7,243 nucleotides of DNA, from NCBI GenBank assembly GCA_902771745.1, contig CACXYG010000066.1:1-7243 (forward strand), read 5' to 3'. Below are positions 1 through 5,940 of this stretch, in pieces (the first letter of the stretch is position 1; the number at the start of each line of letters is the position of its first letter). This stretch comes from an uncultured Erysipelotrichaceae bacterium. Lineage in GTDB: Bacteria; Bacillota_I; Bacilli_A; RFN20; CAG-288. The translations under genes and the position numbers were made by a program. The notes beneath the pieces were generated by a model. The model worked only from the letters and a program-made list of their open reading frames with translations. It ran no database searches and was not told the origin of the DNA.

Positions 1-1
1 A

Positions 2-29
2 GAACCTATTGGGCTAGCCCAATAGGTTC
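2..29. repeat. 28-bp perfect palindrome
   Basis: The left arm GAACCTATTGGGCT is followed at once by its exact reverse complement, with no loop and no mismatch. No T-run follows on the plus strand, so it does not look like a plus-strand intrinsic terminator; the window starts too close to judge a minus-strand one. It could be a binding site for a dimeric protein, a mobile-element target or end, or half of a terminator for a gene outside the window. The symmetry is certain; the function is unknown. Confidence 0.85.
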
Positions 30-91
30 CGCACCCTGATACGTGGTATTCTATTCTAGATAGTACCAATATCAGAAAGGAATCCACAACA

Positions 92-402
92 ATGGGTGCT
101 AAAACTATTATAAGACAAAAGGCCATCAGATATCATCATCTAGATGACATAAGAGTCACCAAAATCATCACCAAGGTATCACTTCTCAGGAAATCAGGTA
201 GTCCGAGAACTGAGGGTATGAGAAGAATTGTCGGGGAATCCGGATGTGGAATCAACATGGAGAGCAATGCCAAGAGACGCAGACTTTTCGGCTATGAATC
301 AGCCGAGGCGTGCTTCTCCAAGGCCTTGGAGAAGCAGAGAATACCAAGAACATGGATGTATGTCTAAATCATTATCACTTCGACTTGCAATTCAGAATTT
401 AA
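92..402 (+). pseudogene. possible decayed IS30-family transposase remnant
   Basis: An open frame of 91 codons (92-367) has a plausible ribosome site (AAAGGAA at 76-82, 9 nt before ATG). Residues 57-82 contain SNAKRRRLFGYESAEACF, which resembles the C-terminal signature of IS30-family transposases (N-x-x-R-R-x-L-x-G-Y-x-[ST]-x-x-E-x-F). About 40 codons of DDE catalytic core that should precede this are not recognisable, and an intact IS30 transposase is over 300 residues, so this would be an internally deleted, non-functional copy. After residue 82 the family-like reading may shift to another frame, ending FDLQFRI-stop at 400-402; that frameshift is inference. The codon use is less AT-rich than nearby genes. 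The alternative is a spurious frame in intergenic DNA with strong secondary structure. I would not assign any activity. Confidence 0.4.
311..336. repeat. 26-bp perfect palindrome
   Basis: The arm TGCTTCTCCAAGG is followed directly by its exact reverse complement, giving 13 perfect pairs with no loop. It lies inside the putative transposase remnant, covering its residues C-F-S-K-A-L-E-K. It is the second loopless palindrome over 25 bp within 340 bases. No T-run follows, so it is not a standard terminator. Confidence 0.85.
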
Positions 403-418
403 ATTTAGATGCAGTTTC

Positions 419-435
419 CATGGGCTTTCCCCATG
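419..435. repeat. short hairpin before the HAD gene promoter
   Basis: CATGGG at 419-424 pairs with CCCATG at 430-435 around a 5-nt loop. It sits 9 bp before the TATAAT box of the HAD gene, where a -35 element would be expected. It may be an operator-like site, the right edge of the upstream remnant, or chance. Confidence 0.4.
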
Positions 436-444
436 CGATTCAGT

Positions 445-450
445 TATAAT
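445..450 (+). promoter_or_regulatory. -10 box of the HAD/mgtE operon
   Basis: A perfect TATAAT lies 27 bp before the start codon at 478. Transcription would begin near 457 and leave a leader of about 20 nt that contains the AGGAG ribosome site at 466-470. No recognisable TTGACA-like -35 box is present at 16-18 bp spacing, so strength and sigma-factor use are uncertain. Confidence 0.5.
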
Positions 451-477
451 GTTTTCGTAGTGAACAGGAGATATGCA

Positions 478-1137
478 ATGAATAAAAAGAGTGTCGTTAT
501 TTTCGACTTTGATGGAACCATCGTCGATTCAAATCAATTAGAACACCAAGCACTCCTCAACACCATTCACGAATATGGTTTTGAAGAAATCAATGATAGC
601 AATTTAGAGAATCATTTTGGACCGACAGAGTCTGGTATTCTCAAAAATATATTAGGTGAAGACCTCTTCCCTGAAGCCTGGGCCTTCTTCATTGAGGACT
701 ATTTAAGACTACAAGAAGAACTCTTAGTAAAGATTCCTGGTATGGATGACCTTCTTCTCTCTTTATCAAAAAAACAGGATCTCTTATTACTTCTTGTCAC
801 CGGTAGAAGCAAAGAAACCGCTGATATCTCCTTAGACTATCTCGGTTATGATAAATACTTCGGTAAGGTCTATACCGGTTCTGATGAAGGTATCAACAAA
901 GATGAAAACATCGAAAAACTTTTAGAAGACTTCGGCCTAGAAAAAGAAAACATTGTTTATGTCGGCGATACCCTTGCGGATATCAAGACCATGAAAGCCA
1001 TCGGTATTGATATCATCACTGTCTCCTATTCTCAATACGACAAGAACAATAAGGATCAGTTAGAAGAAGATAATCCTGGTAATGTCGTCAACTCTATTCA
1101 AGAGTTAGAAACAAAATTAATTGAAATCACAAAATAG
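478..1137 (+). CDS. HAD-superfamily phosphatase (Gph/PGMB-like)
   Basis: The product is a 219-residue cytosolic hydrolase that would use an aspartyl-phosphate intermediate and Mg2+ to dephosphorylate a small metabolite. All four HAD motifs are visible: motif I FDFDGTIVDS with nucleophile D10 and acid/base D12, motif II VTGR with T108, motif III K141, and motif IV GDTLAD with D164 and D168. Residues of roughly 17-85 form the helical C1-type cap, as in phosphoglycolate phosphatase and beta-phosphoglucomutase relatives. Length is normal for that subfamily. I chose ATG 478 because AGGAG ends 7 nt before it; the frame is open further upstream to 409 but has no ribosome site there. It is the first gene of the probable operon with the two mgtE genes (38-nt gap). 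The substrate cannot be told from sequence; phosphoglycolate, pyrophosphate and sugar phosphates are all possible. Confidence 0.9.
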   Translation: MNKKSVVIFDFDGTIVDSNQLEHQALLNTIHEYGFEEINDSNLENHFGPTESGILKNILGEDLFPEAWAFFIEDYLRLQEELLVKIPGMDDLLLSLSKKQDLLLLLVTGRSKETADISLDYLGYDKYFGKVYTGSDEGINKDENIEKLLEDFGLEKENIVYVGDTLADIKTMKAIGIDIITVSYSQYDKNNKDQLEEDNPGNVVNSIQELETKLIEITK

Positions 1138-1160
1138 AACCATTTTACTAAAAAAAGAAC

Positions 1161-1166
1161 TATAAT
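1161..1166 (+). promoter_or_regulatory. -10 box immediately before mgtE1
   Basis: A perfect TATAAT ends 9 bp before the ATG at 1176. With the usual spacing, transcription would start near A1173 and leave a 3-nt leader. There is no purine-rich ribosome site before this ATG, which agrees with a leaderless or nearly leaderless mRNA. No -35 box is convincing, and the gene may also be read through from the HAD promoter. Confidence 0.45.
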
Positions 1167-1175
1167 ACCCGAACT

Positions 1176-2756
1176 ATGGATAACAACGAAAAGAGAAACG
1201 ACCCGACTACGGAAACCACCCGTTTAGAAAAGGCCGATATCATCGCCAACACGGAAGAACAGATCGACGAAGAAAAAATTGCCGTCAACGATCCTGTTTT
1301 GCCATCCAAATTGCACCAGGCTTTGATCACCAATGACAAGGCTGCTCTTTTCGAGATGGCTAATGATAACTCCGCTCCTCAACTTGCTGATGCCTTAAAT
1401 CCATTAACTGATAATGAAATCATCCTCTTCTATTCCACCATCAACAACGACTATGACAAACTTGGTGAAATCTTCTCCTATCTTTTGATTGAAGAAAGAA
1501 AAGCCTTGATCAATAACCTTCCTAAGAGAGTCCTTCTGGCTGTCTTATCCAACGTCTCTAACGACGACTTGGCCGACTTCTTAGAAGACATCCCCAAGAA
1601 GATGAGAAACAAGGTTTTAGAATACCTACCAAACAAGCGAAGAACCATCATCAACCAGTTATCCGCCTATTCCGATGATACGGTTGGTAGTATCATGACC
1701 ACCGAATACCTATCGGTCTTATCTGGCACCACCATCAGCGATGTCTTTGACAAGATCAAACAGATCGGTGACAGACTAGAAACCGTCCGCACCATCTTTG
1801 TTTTGGATACTTCCAACAAGTTGCTCGGTGTAGAGAGATTAGAAGATTTGATGTTTGAAGATGTCAATGACCACATCGAAAACGTCATGAGTAAGGACTT
1901 TGCCTACATCTCTCCAATCGCCGATAAGGAAACTGCCGTCCCAATCTGTCAGGAATATGATTTACCAGTTCTTCCCGTCGTTTCTAAAAACGGAGAGATG
2001 CTGGGCATCTTGACTTTTGACGATGTCATGGATGTCTTGGAACAGGAAAACACCGAAGACGCCTTAAAGCAAGCCGCTGTTGCCCCAACCGATGTTCCTT
2101 ATATGGAAAACAAAGTCTATAAGATTGCCCTGTCTTATGTTCTTTGGCTTGTCATCCTTTTGGTGATCAACACCTTTACCGGTATGATCATCTCTCGATT
2201 TGAAAACGCCTTGCTTACCCTTCCCGTCTTAGTCTCTTTCATCCCCGCTTTGAATGATAGTGTTGGTAACTCCTCAAGTCAGACCACCTCTATGGTCATC
2301 CGTTCCTTGACCACGGGAGAAATCACCAAGAAAGACTACTTTAAAGTCGCTATGCGAGAATTCTTAGTCGGCTTCATCTCTGGTCTTATCATCGCCGCCT
2401 TTGATTTCGGTTGGGTCATGATGGAATTAAATACGCCGATTTTAAATACTGAATCATTGATTAACAACTCTCAATTGATAGCTCAGTTTGGTGGCAATAT
2501 CCAAAATGTCTACCTCGCCATTGCTGCCATCACTTCCTTCTCGTTATTAATCGGTATCACTTTCTCTAAGTTCTTTGCTTCTATCCTTCCTATCATTGCG
2601 AAAAGTTTGAAGATTGACCCTGCTGTCATGTCTGGTCCTTTGATGACCTGCTTGATGGATATTGTCACTCTTCTCTTATATTTCAGCATCGCTATGGCGA
2701 TGATCGATGGTATCGCACCTGGTACCTTAACGGCTTTGCCCGTAATGGGATTTTAG
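1176..2756 (+). CDS. mgtE: MgtE-type magnesium channel/transporter, paralogue 1
   Basis: This 526-residue membrane protein belongs to the MgtE (SLC41-like) family, which carries Mg2+ down its electrochemical gradient and closes when cytosolic Mg2+ is high. In order: an acidic extension without predicted fold (1-45), the helical N domain (about 45-165), the SVGSIMT-like hinge (DTVGSIMT, 168-175), a CBS pair (about 175-295, ending in GILTFDDVMDVLEQE), the plug helix (about 300-315) and five membrane segments (about 318-338, 345-365, 395-415, 445-470 and 488-512). The last carries DPAVMSGP and D495, which aligns with the pore Asp (D432 of Thermus MgtE). The usual MGGNxGxQ signature is altered to NDSVGNSSSQ (360-369). 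The usual family length is about 450, so the N-terminal extension is extra. No ribosome site precedes the ATG. No M-box magnesium riboswitch fits in the 38-nt upstream gap. Mg2+ as substrate is known for the family; Co2+ or other ions cannot be excluded. Confidence 0.93.
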   Translation: MDNNEKRNDPTTETTRLEKADIIANTEEQIDEEKIAVNDPVLPSKLHQALITNDKAALFEMANDNSAPQLADALNPLTDNEIILFYSTINNDYDKLGEIFSYLLIEERKALINNLPKRVLLAVLSNVSNDDLADFLEDIPKKMRNKVLEYLPNKRRTIINQLSAYSDDTVGSIMTTEYLSVLSGTTISDVFDKIKQIGDRLETVRTIFVLDTSNKLLGVERLEDLMFEDVNDHIENVMSKDFAYISPIADKETAVPICQEYDLPVLPVVSKNGEMLGILTFDDVMDVLEQENTEDALKQAAVAPTDVPYMENKVYKIALSYVLWLVILLVINTFTGMIISRFENALLTLPVLVSFIPALNDSVGNSSSQTTSMVIRSLTTGEITKKDYFKVAMREFLVGFISGLIIAAFDFGWVMMELNTPILNTESLINNSQLIAQFGGNIQNVYLAIAAITSFSLLIGITFSKFFASILPIIAKSLKIDPAVMSGPLMTCLMDIVTLLLYFSIAMAMIDGIAPGTLTALPVMGF

Positions 2757-2769
2757 GAGGTAAATGATC

Positions 2770-4278
2770 ATGAACAATGATGAATTAGAACCTAAGATCC
2801 AAGAACAGGAAATCAAGGAGATTGAAGTGGATTCCACAATCAAAGGTAATGTCCACCATCAACTCAATCCTGACTTCTTGAAGGCTACCATCCACAATCA
2901 CAACACCAACATTTTAAATGTCACGGTCAATTCCTATGATCCAGTCAACGTCGCCAAAGCCGTGGAAACCTTAGATCAGGAAGAACTTCTCTACTTCTTC
3001 AAAGCAGTCAACAGTGACGATTCTGCCGAAGTCTTCACCTATCTTGATCAAGACACCAAAGAAAAAGTCATCAACGCCTTTACTTCCAAACAGCTCCATG
3101 AGCTTGTCGATAACATGGCCACCGATGACTTGGTCGACTTTGTTGATGAACTTCCAGCCAACTTGGTCTCCAAAGTATGGAAAGCTACTGACCCGGATGA
3201 TAGAGCCCGTGTCTCTGCCTATCTGAACTTCAAAGAAGATAGTGCAGGTACTTTGATGACCCCTGAATATCTTCAGGTCAGAGAGACAGATACCGTCAAA
3301 TACGCCATTGATAAAATCAGAGCCAAGGGCCAGGATATGGAAACCATCTGGGAAATCTTTGTTGTGGATAACAAGCGTAAACTTGTCGGTACTATCACCC
3401 TGGATGTCCTCCTAGAAAATGATGAAGACGAAATCTTGGAAAACATCATGAAGAACGACTTTGTCTCCGTCACTGTCAACACCGACCAGGAAGTCGTCTG
3501 GAAAGCCTTCCGTAAATACGACGTCTCCGTTATCCCAGTCACCAACAATCAGATGAGAATGCTTGGTATCATCACCTTTGATGATGCGATGGATATCGCT
3601 AGTGAAGAAATCACCGAAGATACCCAGATCACCTCTGCCGTTATTCCAAACGATGAGCCTTATCTGAAGACCAGAGTTTGGAAGTTAGTCAGAAACTATG
3701 CTGTCTGGCTGATCATCCTTTTGGTGTTGAATACGTTTACCAGCATGACGATGTCCTATCTCGAGTCGCCATTGAATAACTTCTTACCATTGCTGACTGC
3801 CTTTATCCCAGCCATTATGGGTACCGATGGTAATGCCTCTGACCAGACGGCGACGATTACCGTTCGTGAACTTGCCTTAGGCAACATCACGACCAAAAAC
3901 TACTACAAAGCTGCCTTCAAGGAACTCAGAGCCGCCTTTATCACCGCCTTGATCTTAGCAGCCTTCTCCTTTGGTTGGATGCTAATAGAGTTATATACCG
4001 GTATGGTCACCATCGGTGAGACTTCAAATAGTGTTATCAACACCTTCTATGGTGGCGATCGTAACCTTCTCTTCTTCTCTATCTCTGGTTTGATCTCCTG
4101 TACGTTCTTGATCACCATCGTCTTAGCTAAACTTCTTGGTATCAGCTTACCAGTCTTAGCCAAGGCTGTTCATCTTGACCCTGCGGTCATGTCTCAACCA
4201 GTCATCTCCACCATCCTGGATATCTTATCCATCGTCGTCTACTTCTTACTTGCCAATCTCATCATCCAAGGACTCTGA
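2770..4278 (+). CDS. mgtE: MgtE-type magnesium channel/transporter, paralogue 2
   Basis: This is a second full MgtE of 502 residues: acidic N-terminal extension (1-50), helical N domain (about 55-155), hinge SAGTLMTPEY (158-167), CBS pair (about 167-280, ending GIITFDDAMDIASEE), plug helix (about 283-300) and five membrane segments (about 307-328, 336-352, 388-408, 434-458 and 478-498). The signature is MGTDGNASDQ (350-359) rather than MGGNxGxQ. The pore Asp is present (D484), but the usual Gly-Pro after DPAVMS is Gln-Pro (Q476). A full AGGAGG (2755-2760) overlaps the TAG stop of mgtE1, so translation is probably coupled. I prefer ATG 2770 (9 nt from the site) over ATG 2764 (3 nt, too close); the two differ by only two residues. 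Similar overall layout to the first copy but clearly diverged, so this is an old duplication, perhaps giving a heteromeric channel since MgtE is a dimer. Confidence 0.93.
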   Translation: MNNDELEPKIQEQEIKEIEVDSTIKGNVHHQLNPDFLKATIHNHNTNILNVTVNSYDPVNVAKAVETLDQEELLYFFKAVNSDDSAEVFTYLDQDTKEKVINAFTSKQLHELVDNMATDDLVDFVDELPANLVSKVWKATDPDDRARVSAYLNFKEDSAGTLMTPEYLQVRETDTVKYAIDKIRAKGQDMETIWEIFVVDNKRKLVGTITLDVLLENDEDEILENIMKNDFVSVTVNTDQEVVWKAFRKYDVSVIPVTNNQMRMLGIITFDDAMDIASEEITEDTQITSAVIPNDEPYLKTRVWKLVRNYAVWLIILLVLNTFTSMTMSYLESPLNNFLPLLTAFIPAIMGTDGNASDQTATITVRELALGNITTKNYYKAAFKELRAAFITALILAAFSFGWMLIELYTGMVTIGETSNSVINTFYGGDRNLLFFSISGLISCTFLITIVLAKLLGISLPVLAKAVHLDPAVMSQPVISTILDILSIVVYFLLANLIIQGL

Positions 4279-4281
4279 TCT

Positions 4282-4839
4282 ATGTGCCAAAGATTTGTAT
4301 TAGAACCAAGCGATGCATCAAAACTCGTCTCCTATCCTGGCTATGATGCCTCGCTTTTACTGAATCCGATTGTCATCCCTGCAACCAAAAGCTGGGCCAT
4401 TTTACTTTCTGACGATCATCATGTAATGGTAGAAACCAAGGCTTTTGGTTTTCGCATTCACGATAAAATCATCTATAACGCCAGAAGTGAAACCGTGGAA
4501 GAGAAAGTCATGTTTAAAGAGGCCTTCCATCATAAAAGATGTGTTCTTCCTTGCAGTGGGTTTTATGAAGTCGATAAACATAATGTCGAGCATTTCTTCA
4601 TTGATAAAAATGGTGAACTGCTTTATCTTTGTGGAATTTATGATAAAAACAACTTTGTCATATTGACCTGTAAAGGAGATGATGAAGTATCTTTTTATCA
4701 CCCGAGAATGCCGTTAATCATCAAAGCAAAAGATATCCAGCGTTACCTGGATGTCCGCAATGGAACATTCTTGTTTGATCTACTTGAGAAGCCAGAACTG
4801 ATGAGTCCTGACACCTCTGAACAGTTATCCTTGTTCTAA
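4282..4839 (+). CDS. SRAP (YedK/HMCES) abasic-site DNA-protein crosslinking protein
   Basis: SRAP proteins lose Met1 and use Cys2 to form a stable thiazolidine crosslink with abasic sites in single-stranded DNA, shielding them from strand breakage. The start is fixed by Met-Cys-Gln at the N terminus. Visible active-site residues are C2, N66 (in NARSET, 66-71), E95 (in SGFYE, 92-96) and H140 (in YHPRMPLII, 139-147), corresponding to C2, N75, E105 and H160 of E. coli YedK. The protein is 185 residues, shorter than the usual 210-230: the Trp-rich WGLxP loop is reduced and the Trp of GFYEW is Val. AAGGA at 4268-4272 lies 9 nt before the ATG, inside mgtE2, so the gene is the fourth of the operon (3-nt gap). 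No LexA-type box was seen nearby. Linkage to mgtE may be only chance. The family call is secure; activity of the short form is inferred. Confidence 0.9.
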   Translation: MCQRFVLEPSDASKLVSYPGYDASLLLNPIVIPATKSWAILLSDDHHVMVETKAFGFRIHDKIIYNARSETVEEKVMFKEAFHHKRCVLPCSGFYEVDKHNVEHFFIDKNGELLYLCGIYDKNNFVILTCKGDDEVSFYHPRMPLIIKAKDIQRYLDVRNGTFLFDLLEKPELMSPDTSEQLSLF

Positions 4840-5537
4840 TTTTGCATCTTTAATTCGTATAAACCAATTGCAATAGATGTCGTGAGATTCAAAGAATCAA
4901 CCTCATCTGACTGTTCGATTCTGACATTGTTATGATTATGAATCTCTGGCGGTAAACCTGTTGCCTCATTACCGAACACTAAGGAACAAGGCTTTTGGAA
5001 AGTCACTTCATGTAACGGTTTAGAAGTATCCAAAACAAATGGATAGAATTCTCTTGGGTATTTAGCAATATATTCGTCAAAAGAAGAAAACTCTTCAATT
5101 CTGATTTTGAATAAAGCACCCATAGAAGCTCTGACAACCTTAGGATTGAATTTATCTGCGCAAGGAGTGATCAGGGCTAAATCATGATAACCAAAAGCCA
5201 ATAAGGATCGCATCGCATTACCAAGATTACCCATATCGCTAGGATTGACCATGACCAGATGGTTTTCCTTTGGATCTAATGTGTTATCAAATTTGTTGAA
5301 AACGCCTATCACATGGGCGTTTTCTTTCGAGGCAATCTTATTGAATGCTTTATCAGAAACCACAATCTTATCAGCAGGAACAAGGCTTTTCAATTTCTGA
5401 TAGCCGTCAGAATCAACAGCATCACTAGAGACATAAACCATACGAAAAGCATCCCTTTTGAACTGGATCATTTCAAAGGTAGGAAAGAAGCCTTCGGTGT
5501 AGGAATAATCTAAATCTTTACTATATTTTTGAATCAT
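4836..5537 (-). CDS. TrmH/SpoU-family RNA 2'-O-methyltransferase
   Basis: The 233-residue product is a SPOUT-class enzyme that transfers a methyl group from S-adenosylmethionine to a ribose 2'-OH of rRNA or tRNA. Residues 1-80 form the L30e-like RNA-binding half, with a KYSKDLDYSY opening. The knotted catalytic domain follows with motif 1 NPSDMGNLGNAMR (98-110, N98 and R110), motif 2 SLVFGNEATGLP (185-196, E191) and motif 3 DSLNLTTSIAIGLYE (214-228, S215 and N217). I chose ATG 5537 over the upstream TTG at 5576 because the homology-like N terminus begins there. A TATGAT box ends 6 nt before it (5544-5549) and no ribosome site exists, which would make the mRNA leaderless with +1 on the A of ATG. 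The 3' end overlaps the SRAP gene by 3 bases, convergently. The exact target nucleotide is unknown; a 23S rRNA position is as likely as a tRNA. Confidence 0.88.
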   Translation of the reverse strand: MIQKYSKDLDYSYTEGFFPTFEMIQFKRDAFRMVYVSSDAVDSDGYQKLKSLVPADKIVVSDKAFNKIASKENAHVIGVFNKFDNTLDPKENHLVMVNPSDMGNLGNAMRSLLAFGYHDLALITPCADKFNPKVVRASMGALFKIRIEEFSSFDEYIAKYPREFYPFVLDTSKPLHEVTFQKPCSLVFGNEATGLPPEIHNHNNVRIEQSDEVDSLNLTTSIAIGLYELKMQN

Positions 5538-5543
5538 GGTTAT

Positions 5544-5549
5544 ATCATA
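5544..5549 (-). promoter_or_regulatory. -10 box of the methyltransferase gene
   Basis: TATGAT (5 of 6 to consensus) on the minus strand. With standard spacing the first transcribed base is 5537, the A of the start codon. The -35 candidate TTTGCT (5572-5567, 17-bp spacing) is poor. A run of seven T lies between. Confidence 0.4.
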
Positions 5550-5593
5550 GAACGAAAGATAAAAAAAGCAAACCAAAAGTGCTTTAAAATATC

Positions 5594-5599
5594 TATAAT
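5594..5599 (+). promoter_or_regulatory. -10 box of the tRNA-Arg gene
   Basis: A perfect TATAAT; transcription would begin near 5606, three bases before the mature tRNA end. No clear -35 hexamer at normal spacing. The promoter is divergent from that of the methyltransferase, with 71 bp between the two genes. Confidence 0.55.
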
Positions 5600-5608
5600 A
5601 CTATTGCT

Positions 5609-5685
5609 GGCCCTGTAGCTCAGCTGGATAGAGTACCTGACTTCGAATCAGAGGGTCAAGAGTTCGAATCTCTTCAGGGTCACCA
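5609..5685 (+). tRNA. tRNA-Arg (anticodon UCG)
   Basis: A 77-nt cloverleaf can be drawn by hand: acceptor GGCCCTG with CAGGGTC (one G-T), D stem GCTC with GAGT, anticodon stem CCTGA with TCAGA, loop CTTCGAA, variable loop GGGTC, T stem AAGAG with CTCTT and loop TTCGAAT, discriminator A and an encoded CCA at 5683-5685. The anticodon is 5643-5645, UCG, reading CGA (and perhaps other CGN). The top pair of the anticodon stem is a C-A mismatch (5636 and 5652). The gene is followed within 13 nt by a terminator, so it is a monocistronic unit. The accessory island begins right after it. Confidence 0.95.
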
Positions 5686-5697
5686 TAAAGAAGATAT

Positions 5698-5731
5698 GCG
5701 AATAATACGTTGTATTGTTCGCTTTTTTCTT
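5698..5731 (+). terminator. intrinsic terminator after tRNA-Arg
   Basis: GCGAATAATAC (5698-5708) pairs with GTATTGTTCGC (5712-5722), 11 pairs with one G-T and a 3-nt loop, followed by TTTTTTCTTT. It ends tRNA transcription. Confidence 0.9.
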
Positions 5732-5804
5732 TATTTTTTAGTGTTTTTTTATAGGTTTTTCAACTTTAAGCATTTAGATTTTGATTATTGAGACATCGAT
5801 TAAT

Positions 5805-5877
5805 ACAGTTCGTAAAAGTTCGAGTAACTGACTAGGCGTGCGTGGTGCGAACTGTTAGCCTCGAAAGGATGTGAACT
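5805..5877. repeat. inverted repeats in the gap after tRNA-Arg
   Basis: ACAGTTCG (5805-5812) is matched by CGAACTGT (5848-5855), 35 nt apart. A second, crossing pair is AGTTC (5817-5821) with GAACT (5873-5877). The 5733-5893 gap holds no credible gene on either strand. This could be a recombinase attachment region, a mobile-element end or a structured RNA; none can be shown from sequence. Confidence 0.4.
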
Positions 5878-5890
5878 ATAAAATTGACAA

Positions 5891-5915
5891 AGAAAAACAC
5901 CCATTTCTGAGTGTT
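5891..5915 (-). terminator. intrinsic terminator after the recombinase remnant
   Basis: On the minus strand AACACTC (5915-5909) pairs with GGGTGTT (5902-5896), 7 pairs with one G-T and a 6-nt loop, followed by TTTTTC. It lies 26 nt past the stop of the recombinase remnant. A second perfect stem, ACAACCT (5917-5923) with AGGTTGT (5935-5941), lies between, overlapping the stop codon. Confidence 0.75.
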
Positions 5916-5940
5916 CACAACCTAGGTAGTAGCGAGGTTG

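Noticed and set aside
228..449. Second plus-strand frame across the left flank
   Set aside because: Begins with TTG, has no ribosome site, and its composition is not protein-like; it overlaps the better remnant frame.
1138..1175. Magnesium riboswitch (M-box) upstream of mgtE1
   Set aside because: The gap is only 38 nt, far too short for an M-box of about 170 nt, and no terminator stem is present.
1667..1888. Minus-strand open frame inside mgtE1
   Set aside because: It is antisense to a strongly supported gene, has no ribosome site and no recognisable domain.
3273..3548. Minus-strand open frame of 91 codons inside mgtE2
   Set aside because: Shadow of the mgtE2 codon pattern; no ribosome site or family signature.
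4402..4701. Minus-strand open frame of 99 codons inside the SRAP gene
   Set aside because: Antisense to conserved SRAP motifs, with no independent support.
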